A stretch of 64,000 bases of DNA, from positions 248,001 to 312,000 of the forward strand of contig FWCC01000177.1 of NCBI GenBank assembly GCA_900169235.1, in the 5' to 3' direction. Each line of letters begins with the position of its first letter. The first letter of the stretch is position 1. The DNA is from Zarea fungicola (taxonomy: Eukaryota > Ascomycota > Sordariomycetes > Hypocreales > Cordycipitaceae). The notes beneath the pieces were generated by a model. It did no database searches and was not told the DNA's origin. It was given only the letters and a program-made list of their open reading frames with translations. The position numbers and the translations under genes are program-made. This document shows positions 43,511 to 53,537 of the stretch, in pieces.

Positions 43511-46500
43511 TCACGGGCTGCCACCAGCGGATGCTTTGTGCATCGACTCAATATCGCTAAGCATGTTATCAAAAACACCCTTGACAGAATAGTACACGTT
43601 GAGTCTGTTCCATTCATTGCGGGTCTGCCAAATCTTGTCCATCATTTCCCGGTTCAGCTGCTCCAGCTGCTCGACTGAGAAGCCGGCCGTGCGGTCGGCC
43701 ACGTCATCTTGGAAGGCAATCATGGCAGGCATGAGCTGCTTAGGCTGCGAGAGTGAAATGGCTGCTGCCGTCGTCTTGGCCTCGATACCGGCGGGTGCCG
43801 ACGCTGGCGCTTGCAGCTGGGAGCTTGACGAGTGCGGGTGGGCGAGGGAGCTGGCGCCACTGACGGGATCGCTCCGGGCCAGGGCGGCGTGAGCTTGCGA
43901 GTGGGGCCACGGGTCCTGACTTTGCGGAGTGTCATCGCCGGGGAACGTGTCCGGTATCTCATGTTCCTCCTTAGAGGAGTTGTTGCCGTTTGTTTGCGGT
44001 GTGCCCCAGTTCGACAGCGGTGGCTTCGAGGAGAGGTCAGATGTCTTGGTAGTCGATGCATCATTGGCGACGGCTGCAGGCGGGATGCCAGACGGCAGTG
44101 AGGTGATGATGGACCGCTGCGATGGCTGGGTAGGACCGGGCGACTTGAATGGTGGTGGGCCCATAGCCGATACCTGCGATGCCTGCTGTGTTTCTTCGCC
44201 AGTTCCGCTCATTTGTACATCGCCGTCCTTGGGTGCAACCGAGTCTCCGTTGCTCAACGAACCATGGGCGCCCTCTGGCGGCTCTGGGCTTCGTAACTGG
44301 AATCTGGCTGTGGTGGTGTTGAAGGGAACTTCCACACCAAGAGTGACGGGGCCTTGTGAGTCACTCTCGTTGCCGCCAGCAATGTCGGACTGAATTCGTT
44401 CCAAGGCAAGATTAGTAGCTGCAGCCTTTCTCTGCCTCTCCTTCTCGGCCTTCTGCTTGGTTCTCTGTATTTGTCGCTGGTAAAGAGCCTCCCAGTCCAC
44501 CATGTTAGCTGTGCTGTTCTCGATACTAGCAATGTCGACCTCAACATTGCTCAGGAGCTCATTCGCCTTGAGGGTTCGTTCTTTATCGCCAATATTCTTT
44601 GAATCCTTGACCAAAGCCTTGATGTCAAACAGAAAATCTTTGGGACGAGCGTAGTAGCCGTTGGAAAGCCGCTCTTCAATTGTCGTGGTCTCAAGATTGT
44701 AAAATGTTTTGCCGGTTAAAGTGTCCCGCAGTACATCAATACCATTCTTGTCCTTGACAATCTCAAATGGACGCTGCTCGGCTTCTGCGATATCAGGTCG
44801 GACAAAGTTGGGATCCGACTCCGCAAAGAGGTAATCAATCTGCGCTTGCGCAATAACAGGCTGGCGGAACTTCTTGTATTTGCGGTTGATCTGGTCCATG
44901 ATAGGCTGCAGCTGGATTTTAAGTGCGTTGAGGAATTGGTGGTCCTTCTTCTTGAGTGCTTTGATTTCAGTCGTGGTTGGGGGTGCCGGCTCAATTCGAG
45001 GTGCAACGGGCAGAACCTCCAAGACTCGTTTCGCTCGCTGCGCTGGGTCGGGGAACTTTGTCGAGGGAAGCAAAACAAGTTCCAAAGTTTTGCTGAAGAA
45101 TTCAAAGCGAGCAAGGCGCTCTGGCGGCGTAATCTCCAAACGACTGCTGCGAGAGTAGCCAAAGTAATCAGAAATCAGGCCTGGTTTGGCGGTGAGTTCC
45201 TCTTTTGTACGCTCAGAAGTAGCCAATAGCAGTACAGGATCCGTGGGTGGAATAGACCGCAGCATAGTAGTGAACGTAACAAGCGCGATAGAGTTGGCTA
45301 GCGTGTCGTACCAAACATCGATATTTGGAATATAGATGACGCTTGGCTTGTGACGTCGGACTTCGGTGAATAGACCAACAATAACTTGCTCAAGGGGCCG
45401 GCCGTCTCCGAGGAGACTTGGAAGATCAAAGTTTTGTACATGGACGCCTTCGAGATAATGCAAAATTCCTGCTGCGATATAGTTCTGGCCCATGCCAGGA
45501 CCGCCGTGAATGAGCAATCGCGGGCGGAATATGCGCGTCCTCTGAAATTCTTGATCAAGAGCCTCGCGTCGGAAACCGTGATCATCGTCTCCATAGGGCT
45601 CAAACATGGCCTCCTCCAGGGCTGTGATCTTCTTGCGTCGAGGAAGTGCAACATCGAGAGAACGCTTCACGTTATCAAATTGGTCATGCAACAGAGGTTG
45701 TATGGCAGGCGGTAGAGGAGTAGCACCAGAGGTTGCAGATCTCTCAGACGAAGGGATGAGCTTTTTGATCGACAGCATGAAGTCGGAGGCATGAACATCA
45801 ATCTTGGAAGGGTCAACTAGTAGTTTCTCCTGAGAAGTATAGATTTGTGGGTAGGTTCGCTGAATGGCGTTCAGCGCGGCTTCGGTACAAAGGGCTCGCA
45901 AATCGGCGCCACCATAGCCCTTGGTCTTCTCCGCAAGCGATGCCTTGAAGTCGTCTGCCAGTCCCCAATCTTTAGTGTGAATGTCTAGGATGGATCGTCT
46001 ACCTTCAATATCTGGGAGAGGAAAGTAGAATTCTCTGTCGAATCGGCCAGGACGTCTAAGAGCAGGATCGATATTGTCGGGTCGGTTGGTAGCACCAATC
46101 ACGATAACTTGACCGCGACCGTCCATACCATCCATAAGCGCAAGCAGTGTGGAAACAATGGATGCGTGGATCTGCTCTTGCTTACTCGATCTGACAGGAG
46201 CAAGACCGTCGATTTCGTCGAAGAAGATGATACTTGGCTGGGTTTTCCTGGCTTCCTCGAAAAGCAGACGAAGCTGCTTTTCGGCTTCACCAACCCACTT
46301 GCTGAGAGCATCGGCACCCTTGCGCATGTAAAATGAAATTTTACGTCCTCCATGACCAGCAGAATTGGCAAGTGCTCTTGCCAGTAATGTCTTACCGGTA
46401 CCGGGAGGGCCATGGAACAGCACACCTCGAGGGGGGGTGACGTGGAATCTGGTGAATAGCTCGGGATAGAGAAGAGGAAGTTGCACCATCTCCTTCAACT

Positions 46501-48196
46501 GGTCAATATGGCCTTGCAGGCCACCGACTTTGCTGAAGTCGACATTCATATCGACGCCAAGAGGGTCGGCATCGGCCAGCGCCTTGCGGTCCTTGATTTT
46601 ACCGACGTTGGGGATTCCTCCGTCTGGATTCATGCCACCCAATCCAGGAAGCAGACCTGCAGGCGCAGCAGAGGTAGGAGTCATGCCAACGTTGCCAGCA
46701 ATGCTCGAACGGTGGACCATCTCGTCGTCACTGCTGTCAGAATCGACACCGCCAGTAGCTCCAGTGCCCCATGGTCCGTTTAGCAGTGACCCAACAGCAC
46801 CACCGCCACCGAATGGTCCAAATGTGGTATTGAGGTTCCGATCCCACATTGAACTTGCAGCACCGCGGCGACGGGCTCCTCGGGCAGGTGTTGGGGCAGG
46901 GTCTTCAAGGTCGTCTTCAATATTCGCGGATGTCAGAGGAGGCATGTAGTAGTTAACTCTGGCTCGTGAGCGTCGCGTATTTTCTTGGTAGGAAATGGGG
47001 GTCTCGGCTCGGCGTCGTCGTGGGCGGGATGATTTTCTCAGTTCACGAGCTTCCTCATTTAGTTCATCCAGGTCCAGATCGGGGTCTTCATCGCCTGAGT
47101 CGTGACGGGACGCGCCTGCCGAGCGCGATTGTCGCCCTGCTCTTCCACGAGGAGTGGGACTGTCAACACTGTCTTCGGCTGCGCCTTTACCCAGATCGGA
47201 TGCAGCATCATCAGAATCGTCGCCTGGTTCAAAATCACTGCTGGGCTCTTGGTTTGATTTGGGGGCACTTGTTTTGCGCGTCAGCCTCCGGCTGGGCCGT
47301 GAATCAGCCTCTTCCGTGGCCTCATCTTCCGTGACGACATTAGTGCGTGTAGCTCTACTTCTGCGAGTGGTGGGGATATCATCTTCCTCGTCATCATCTT
47401 CGTCGTTGGCGACAGCGACAGTCGTTTTATCTTCGTTCTCTTTCTTGTGGGCATCTGGCATCTCTTCATCAGCCTGCTCGGCTTTGCGTAAGTCGAGGAG
47501 GTCCTTGTCAAGTTCATCTAGGTCATCCTCAGCAACATCAACACTTTTAGTGCTGCTTTCCTGAGTGGCCTCCGTGATGGTCTCGGGTGGCATCTTGACA
47601 CCTTTCGAGGCTCGAGAACCTCTGCGGATGGTGGGTTCCGGACTGCGGCTTCTAGAAGCGACAGCATGGCGCCCAGATGCCGAGAGCTCAACAAACTCCT
47701 CTTTATCCTCAGTGTTGGCCCTGGTAGAGCGTCGAGGAATATCGGAGAGCGCAGCAGCCGGAACTTTTAGCTTGACAACTCTGCGTGACGACCGTGTCGA
47801 TTTTTTGGCATCTTCCTCACCACTGCTCTTATTTTTTGATTCATCGCTAAGAGCAGCCTCTTCTTCTTCACTACTCTCAGCGTAGTTTTGGGCAACAACT
47901 GCTGCTTTTCGAGTCCTGCGTCCAGCCGCATTGATGGGCGCGTCCTCATCTTCATCGTCTTCATCTTCCATGAAAGAGCCCTCCTCGCTATCAGAGAGCT
48001 CGTCTTCATCTTCCTCAATGTCAGAGCCTCCATAGCGGTTTCTTCTCTTCCGGCCAGAGCGGCCGCCGGGAGCTTGCCGTGCTTTTTTGGTGCTTCTTCG
48101 GGGTGCTTCTTCGGTAGGATTGAAGTTTTCGTCGTCAGAGTCGGACTTGTTCGGGTCAAAGTCCTCGAGGACCCTCTTGCGTTTGCTAGTGACCAT
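43511..48196 (-). CDS. yta7: Bromodomain-type AAA+ ATPase, YTA7/Abo1/ATAD2 family
   Basis: Intronless, 1561 residues from the ATG at 48196 (MVTSKRKRVLEDFDPNKSDS), the usual start of fungal orthologues; an in-frame ATG at 48271 would add 25 residues. Yta7/Abo1 is a nuclear histone H3-H4 remodelling ATPase affecting nucleosome density. The N-terminal third is acidic/basic and disordered. AAA1 has Walker A GPPGTGKT (596-603) and Walker B IIFFDEID (656-663), with the arginine-finger segment NIDPALRRPGRFDREF. AAA2 is degenerate: the P-loop reads GGPGMGQN without Lys and the Walker B position reads SVIYIPNID, as known for this family, so only AAA1 should hydrolyse ATP. The bromodomain-like segment follows (LNALKIQLQPIMDQINRKYK ... 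YNLETTTIEERLSNGYYARP). The C-terminus is Pro/Ser/Gln-rich. Confidence 0.93.
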   Translation of the reverse strand: MVTSKRKRVLEDFDPNKSDSDDENFNPTEEAPRRSTKKARQAPGGRSGRKRRNRYGGSDIEEDEDELSDSEEGSFMEDEDDEDEDAPINAAGRRTRKAAVVAQNYAESSEEEEAALSDESKNKSSGEEDAKKSTRSSRRVVKLKVPAAALSDIPRRSTRANTEDKEEFVELSASGRHAVASRSRSPEPTIRRGSRASKGVKMPPETITEATQESSTKSVDVAEDDLDELDKDLLDLRKAEQADEEMPDAHKKENEDKTTVAVANDEDDDEEDDIPTTRRSRATRTNVVTEDEATEEADSRPSRRLTRKTSAPKSNQEPSSDFEPGDDSDDAASDLGKGAAEDSVDSPTPRGRAGRQSRSAGASRHDSGDEDPDLDLDELNEEARELRKSSRPRRRRAETPISYQENTRRSRARVNYYMPPLTSANIEDDLEDPAPTPARGARRRGAASSMWDRNLNTTFGPFGGGGAVGSLLNGPWGTGATGGVDSDSSDDEMVHRSSIAGNVGMTPTSAAPAGLLPGLGGMNPDGGIPNVGKIKDRKALADADPLGVDMNVDFSKVGGLQGHIDQLKEMVQLPLLYPELFTRFHVTPPRGVLFHGPPGTGKTLLARALANSAGHGGRKISFYMRKGADALSKWVGEAEKQLRLLFEEARKTQPSIIFFDEIDGLAPVRSSKQEQIHASIVSTLLALMDGMDGRGQVIVIGATNRPDNIDPALRRPGRFDREFYFPLPDIEGRRSILDIHTKDWGLADDFKASLAEKTKGYGGADLRALCTEAALNAIQRTYPQIYTSQEKLLVDPSKIDVHASDFMLSIKKLIPSSERSATSGATPLPPAIQPLLHDQFDNVKRSLDVALPRRKKITALEEAMFEPYGDDDHGFRREALDQEFQRTRIFRPRLLIHGGPGMGQNYIAAGILHYLEGVHVQNFDLPSLLGDGRPLEQVIVGLFTEVRRHKPSVIYIPNIDVWYDTLANSIALVTFTTMLRSIPPTDPVLLLATSERTKEELTAKPGLISDYFGYSRSSRLEITPPERLARFEFFSKTLELVLLPSTKFPDPAQRAKRVLEVLPVAPRIEPAPPTTTEIKALKKKDHQFLNALKIQLQPIMDQINRKYKKFRQPVIAQAQIDYLFAESDPNFVRPDIAEAEQRPFEIVKDKNGIDVLRDTLTGKTFYNLETTTIEERLSNGYYARPKDFLFDIKALVKDSKNIGDKERTLKANELLSNVEVDIASIENSTANMVDWEALYQRQIQRTKQKAEKERQRKAAATNLALERIQSDIAGGNESDSQGPVTLGVEVPFNTTTARFQLRSPEPPEGAHGSLSNGDSVAPKDGDVQMSGTGEETQQASQVSAMGPPPFKSPGPTQPSQRSIITSLPSGIPPAAVANDASTTKTSDLSSKPPLSNWGTPQTNGNNSSKEEHEIPDTFPGDDTPQSQDPWPHSQAHAALARSDPVSGASSLAHPHSSSSQLQAPASAPAGIEAKTTAAAISLSQPKQLMPAMIAFQDDVADRTAGFSVEQLEQLNREMMDKIWQTRNEWNRLNVYYSVKGVFDNMLSDIESMHKASAGGSP

Positions 48197-48948
48197 GCTG
48201 TAAACCGACGGGCCCGATGGCTCTCGTGAAGCTGCTTTGGCGCTCGGTGATGAGCTGTATTTGATGCCCAACTAGAATCGCCCGAGTTCTACTCGTCTCA
48301 AAGTTAGCATACATAGCAGTTGGCTAGAGGTACAAAGGCTTGAATGGGGTTCTGCTTTTATGATGGAATACTGGGGTGAAGATAGCATACCGTGGGCGAA
48401 GAAAGCGTTCTGGCGCACCAAGGCAGACGCTGCGATCACGGTGGTGAGCGGACCGAAAAAAGGCCACCGATTAAGCCTGAATCTTCTGCTGCCGGATCAA
48501 TCAAACGCGGGCCGCTCCAAGGAAATGCATCAGCGCAGATTATCAAAAACGCGATTGAGATGCCACGCGGCGTGCTATCCTCTTTTAATTTTATTTTATT
48601 CGACGATGCAGTGGTCGAAGCTGAGCGCGGCGAGACGCAGATGGGGGCGCGTGTTGGCGTGTCGCGAATCTGGTGTCAAGGGAAAGCTGTGACCAGTCAG
48701 CGTCCTCACGTGTGGTGGTGGTACCTGGCAAATGCACGCAGCACCACCAAGTATGCTGGTATCTCTTCCCTTGAGTGTACAAAAGGGGGCGGCCCCACCA
48801 CGCAGCTTTACGAGTATCAACGACATCGAAGTCATCAAGGTCTTGATAATGCAGCCAAAAAAAAATAAAAAATCTTATTCTGCTATTTCATTTTTAATGT
48901 GTAAATATGTAAAAAGGAAGTAGGAGGCTTGTCCTCTTAGATCCTCAG
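48197..48948. promoter_or_regulatory. YTA7 upstream region
   Basis: Promoter side of the minus-strand YTA7 gene. It has AT-rich stretches near 48580-48600 and 48858-48900. Plus-strand open frames here (for example 48392-48868) look random. Confidence 0.45.
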
Positions 48949-49140
48949 GTATTGCTGCTGTTGCTGGTATTGTTGCTGGTATTGTTGCTGGTATTGTTGC
49001 TGCTGGTATTGCTGCTGGTATTGCTGCTGGTATTGCTGCTGGTATTGTTGCTGGTAATGCTATTGTTGCTGCTGTTGCTATCGTTGCTACTTACTGCTGC
49101 TGTTGCTGCTATTTCTGCTGTTGCTTCTGTTACTGCTGGT
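48949..49140. repeat. 12-bp minisatellite (GGTATTGTTGCT) grading into GCT-rich sequence
   Basis: About seven units of GGTATTGTTGCT / GGTATTGCTGCT, one expanded to 15 bp by an extra GCT, followed by imperfect GCT/GTT triplets. The minus strand would read QQQY, SNNT or PATI in the three frames, but stops close by and the lack of a start argue against coding. Confidence 0.85.
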
Positions 49141-49554
49141 CCTTTCTGGCGGTTTTCGCTTTATTTTTGAGAATAAGCGTCCATACAGCAAAAATAAAAT
49201 AAATACGATAAGAAAGGTTTCGATTCTTCTGTTCCCTTTTGCGTTAGCGGAAAAATGTACCTTTAAAAGCGATATATATAGAACTATAGTCAATAATGAA
49301 ATAATGAAATAATAGAATAAGAGCTTTTTTTCTGTTGCGTTATCAGGATCGAAGCCAACGGAATCAATTGATTGACGGCACGCCGTTGATATTAACATTA
49401 AATTTTTTTAAAAAAAGGCAAAACAAAGCCAGATGGTTCACACACCACTTCCACCCTCAGCTCCCACCCTTCGAAAGAGTCGCCAGTATCGATGGTGTCG
49501 TCGGCGCGACCTGGTGTGCATCGCCCCAGCAAGAAGTCCCCACGGAAGAGAGAT
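49141..49554. other. AT-rich intergenic sequence
   Basis: Contains AAATAATG/AATAATAG runs near 49290-49320 and an A/T homopolymer patch near 49400-49420. A minus-strand frame of 103 codons (49087-49398) ends in a Ser/Asn-rich tail made from the triplet repeat. I do not support it as a gene. Confidence 0.5.
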
Positions 49555-49812
49555 TCAACAGAACCAGGTGGCGCGGAGAAGCATGCAAAGGTCGAAATTT
49601 GAAAGCCCAAGGCGAGACGGGCAAGACGGCGCCGGCGCCAGTGCCGGCGTGGAGCTCGGGCTCTGGCTCAGGCTGGAGGCGGGGACCGGGGGCGGGACAG
49701 TGGCCGGACAGACGACTGGACAGACGACCGTGGGGCATTGACAAATGCAGATGGACTGCTGCCCAGGGCTGCCCGTGATATAGGTACCATTGACCGTCCC
49801 GTTGCCAGCCAC
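49555..49812 (-). other. Pro/Cys-rich reading frame, possible exon of a small repeated gene (copy A)
   Basis: An open frame without a clear ATG encoding a short Cys-Pro-rich stretch (GQQSICICQCPTVVCP) followed by a Pro/Ser/Ala linker. A similar stretch (GQQFNCVCHGPAIVFPAP) is encoded on the plus strand at 62146-62424, beside the other copy of the 50.1 kb/62.1 kb repeat. The pair suggests homologous exons or gene relics, perhaps of a secreted protein, but a start codon, signal peptide and splice sites could not be fixed. Confidence 0.3.
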
Positions 49813-50059
49813 CAGTGTGGTTCGAGAGCTTGGTGGCTATTTGAATCTTTTGGTTAGAGTGCCGTCTATAAGGCATATGTAATAGAAACATATACAATCC
49901 GATCCTAATCGAAACAAAGAGATTTTCACACCTTTATTCCTTAGATAATGAGAGACCTGGAACGCCAGAAAATGAGGAGATTGACACCCTTTGAGACTTC
50001 TTTATCCATCTCCTCTGGTTTCTTGATGGTGTTGTCGGAAGTTGTAGCTATTCGGCATT

Positions 50060-50133
50060 CGGTACCTTTACGGCCGTCGCGGCCGTCATGAAAGTTGTCA
50101 TGATGTTGATGGTCGTCACCACCAACATCATCA
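50060..50133 (-). repeat. Dispersed inverted repeat, copy A
   Basis: The reverse complement of 50099-50133 is identical over 35 bp to 62062-62096. Similarity continues past the core: the next 40 bp (50060-50098, read on the minus strand) match 62097-62135 with a few substitutions and small gaps (shared blocks AACTT, CGGC, ACGGCCG, TACC). Both copies have Asn/Ser-type AGC/AAC triplets on the 5' side. The minus-strand frame reads SDDVGGDDHQHH. Confidence 0.85.
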
Positions 50134-51924
50134 CTTTCCTATCGATCACCATCGATCAACATCGTCGTCGCTCCCGTCGACGTTGTTGCTGCTGTTGCTG
50201 CTGTTGCTGCTGGTCCTGTTAGCCAACCTAAACGCAATTTTGGCAGTAGATCATAGAGAGGAAAAGGAAATATAAGTATCGCCGGCACTGGAAACTGTAA
50301 AGTCTGTTTGTCAGGGTGCTGGTGGATTAGGGCTGGCAGGTGCCAGCTGGTGCCAGCTGGCACACATCAATTCAATATCGTCGCTAACTTGCTACATGAA
50401 AACGTTTTGCGGGTAGTAAAATGTAATCGTTGCCCTCTTCTAGGCTATGGCCAACTTTGAGCATGTCTATCACATTGTCTATTGTTATTATTCCATGCAT
50501 CAATAAGGTCATGCGCTTGAATTTCAAGTTGAGTTCATTGCTAAATCTTAAGCGTTGATTCTAGACATTTTTCCTACAAACGTCAAAAGTGCGTACTGGT
50601 ATGCAAGGCCAGAACGGATGGTGCAGGACACATAATGGAATTTTGACCACTGAGGTGACTGAATGAGGTGGGGCTTCACTCTGTGCAGGGCTGGAGGTCT
50701 TCATTAATTGGCATTACCAAGTCCCTTTGAGGCTCTCTATATTGATGGATTCGGCTTTAAAATGGAACTGAGCTCTTTGTCAGATGGCCTCTGATTGGCT
50801 GGTTATTTTCGTAAACATCAAATTGGGTATAAAGTTTAGATATGAGGCATATCCAGCTGCTCTAATATCAATTTAACAGCTAACCCTCTTGTACCACTTG
50901 ACTTGTAATATTACAAGAACGCTTAGCAATGTTTGATTCCAAACAGCCATACTTGAATATAGCACGCGCTACGGAGTGGTGGTTGGTTAGTGATTGCCTT
51001 GAATGTACGGATTACCAGTAGTTCTTCTGAAAAGATTAGGTGCAGTAATAACGCGTAAAATAGAGTGTCTCGCGGTGGTGGTCCGCGGGAGCCAACCCCT
51101 GTCTTTGTCTGATTCGGGTGCTAAAATACAAAAAGGGACCCAGTTGACAGATCAGTGCATTCAGCTGAGTGGATAAAATTCCGAACTGGTCGCCTTGTGC
51201 GGCTGATGTGGCCCGTAAGTTTAATACGGCAGAATGTAGTGCCGCTCTGCTGCAGTTAGATACGAAGGGTCATATGAAAACAAGAGAATCAAGAAAATCA
51301 GGGAAAATAAGAAAATCTAGAATATAAATAAAACAAGAGCAACGAGAAGATTAAGAAAAACAAGAAGAATATACTGAAGAAGAATAAATCAAAAATCAAG
51401 CAACACCACTCTACAGTTGACATGTTCTACCAAGTTTTGCCAAGTTCCAGCGACCGTGGCTAGTCTCAACGCCCAGTAAATAGCGTGAGGAGCCAAGTAC
51501 ACCGTAGTACGGAGAGCATGGGTGGCACCAGAATTTGTCGTACGTATGCAGTGGGTCCCAAAGAAACCAGAGACTGTCCGCCCACTACGCCATGGACCTT
51601 GACGAGTTGAGTGGATTTGCCGTGGACAAAAAAGAGGACTTTTGATCGACCCTACTTTATTTTGCACAGCGGTTCTCGGTTCAGGGACTACATCTAGAAA
51701 CCGAGCGTGGGGGAAAGGCAAAGACGGCCAGGGCCCATAGAGGGTCGTGCACGAGGTTGAAAAGGCCACTGTGACGCAACTCGGTATCCGCCTCGCCTTG
51801 TCACGGCGAAAGCGAGCGGCATCCTGCAGGTGGGCGAGCCGCGACAGGTTGGATGGTCGTGTTCGGTCTGAAGCCTAGATCTTTCGCCCTGTCTCGGTAT
51901 GTCTTTAGGCGGTGGGGAGCCCTG
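50134..51924. other. Intergenic region with triplet repeats and a purine-rich tract
   Basis: Contains a GCT/GTT triplet run (50183-50217) and a direct repeat GGTGCCAGCTGGTGCCAGCT near 50338-50358. At 51276-51395 lies an A/G-rich tract with recurring AAGAAAATC/AACAAGA words. No frame with protein character. Confidence 0.5.
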
Positions 51925-51973
51925 CAGGTCCTGCAAGCCCTGCCACAGGTCCTGCAAGCCCTGCCACAGGTCC
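51925..51973 (+). repeat. 21-bp direct repeat, 2.3 copies
   Basis: Unit CAGGTCCTGCAAGCCCTGCC(A) at 51925, 51946 and, truncated, 51967. Located upstream of the small gene at 52603. Confidence 0.85.
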
Positions 51974-52602
51974 CTAGGTGCTCCCCGTACTGCACCTATT
52001 TTTGTTTTTTGTTTGTTAAGACCGGGTGTGGTGCCCCCTGTCGCCCGCCTATCACCCGGCCCGGTAGGTACTCAAGTACTTTACTTTCGAGTCATCGGCC
52101 TACTGGTACTAACCTCATCTCACCCACCCACCCACACAGACAGACAGCCTGACGGCACAGGACAACGAAACCTTCTTTTTTGGTCGGTTCATTGGTGCAT
52201 CCATATCTGTCATCCTTACCCCCCGTCCACCACCACACCCAACAACTTTTGCCTTCATCCGTACTTTTCGGTACCAATCCTCCAAAGATCTAAACACTCT
52301 CGTTCTACATAATTAGACCGTCCGCTTTCCCTCTTTTTACTCTCAATCCTTTCTCGTCTGCTCATCAGCTCTACCGGCGACTGTCCGTCACAATCGACCC
52401 GTGCTACGCTACCCCATCAACTGCAACGGTACCTCGTGCCCCCCAAGCCGCAACCGGCGACCACCGCCCAAGCTTCGAGATTACATCAAAAACAACGAAG
52501 AAAACGAAAGGAAGCAGAGAAACGCACATATCTCTCCTTCATCAAAAAATTCCTTTGCGCCTTGATTTTCCTTTTCCCTACTTTTCCACACACCAAGTCA
52601 CA
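51974..52602 (+). promoter_or_regulatory. Promoter and long CT-rich leader of the small gene at 52603
   Basis: From about 52110 onward the plus strand is strongly C/T-rich (CCCACCCACCCACACAGACAG near 52118-52145, long CT blocks 52310-52380), typical of well-expressed fungal genes. An AAAACGAAAGGAAG segment precedes the start. Confidence 0.5.
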
Positions 52603-53006
52603 ATGAGCAACTACACCGCTGCCAACCACCGCCAAATGGATGAGGAAGAGACCCGTGGCCGCTCAGGCTACTACGACTTTCACGCCCCCCGTCCACTGAC
52701 CCATGATGTACGTTGCCTTCACCGCAGCACAGCTGCTTCTTCTTGACAAAAAATAAACTAACCACCCAACAGAAGCGCGTCTCTTCCTATCCGAGCACAA
52801 TTGCCTCCTCAACAGCCTCCACGGCCTCGTCCTCCAAGTCCAAAAGAGTCGCTTCTTGGCTGAAGACGCCAGTCGCCAAGTCCACGACGCCAGCCAAGCC
52901 AAAAGTCAATGTCCACACCACGTGCGGCCGACACACCGACCAGCTCCTCTTTGGTGGTCCGTCGCTCACGGATCTTGCCCGCTCCGTCTTCAAGAAGAAC
53001 AAATAA
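52603..53006 (+). CDS. Small conserved-looking fungal protein of unknown function
   Basis: Two exons, 52603..52707 and 52773..53006, 112 residues; the 65-bp intron starts GTACGT, has a CTAAC branch site and ends CAACAG, phase 0. The N-terminal part is polar and acidic with RGRSGYYDFHAPRPLTHD; the centre is Ser/Thr/Lys-rich (SSTASTASSSKSKR); the end reads TTCGRHTDQLLFGGPSLTDL and finishes KKNK. No transmembrane segment, signal peptide or known domain. The conserved-looking terminal blocks, the clean intron and the long pyrimidine-rich leader make it a real gene; the function is unknown to me. Confidence 0.8.
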
Positions 53007-53537
53007 AAAAAACACACACACAAAAAAACACAAAAAGGAAGCAAGACGCTCTCTTCTTTTCTGCACAATGATTCTCTAGAATCTTTACAGCATCTTTGCA
53101 TTTCGGCGTTCTTTTTGTTGGAGCTCTATTTATACCTTTCTCCTTCCCCCGACCGGGGCGAGTTTCTTGTTCTACTTTTTTACACGATACCACGGAAACT
53201 CTTTTACATAACTCTTTTTACGCTTTCACGAATCTTGCCTTCGGCGGCGTCTGGATTGGCCCTTCACGGCGTCATGACTTGCTCTTTTCAGTGCTGACTT
53301 ACGCTACCTTGCACTACGGACACTACACTACGGTTGTATACTTTTCTAAATCATCCACTGGTGGACTAGACATTAGTTGTATTACATACACAATTTCAGT
53401 ATTGTTAATTATGAGACAATAACATTCGGTATTTTTCAATTTGCGTTTCTTGTTTTTCTTCATGTATCTGTGATTGTTTTGGGCTAGAGCTGAGCACGTG
53501 GCAACCTTGGCATTCTACGCTGCCCCCAAATCCTATA
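53007..53537. other. Convergent intergenic region
   Basis: 531 bp between the stop codons of the small gene (+) and a Zn2Cys6 gene (-). It begins with an A/C-rich run (AAAACACACACACAAAAAAACAC), then T-rich 3' flank. No gene seen. Confidence 0.6.

Noticed and set aside
48949..49140. QQQY-repeat protein on the minus strand
   Set aside because: Stops on both sides within the array and no ATG; treated as a DNA minisatellite.
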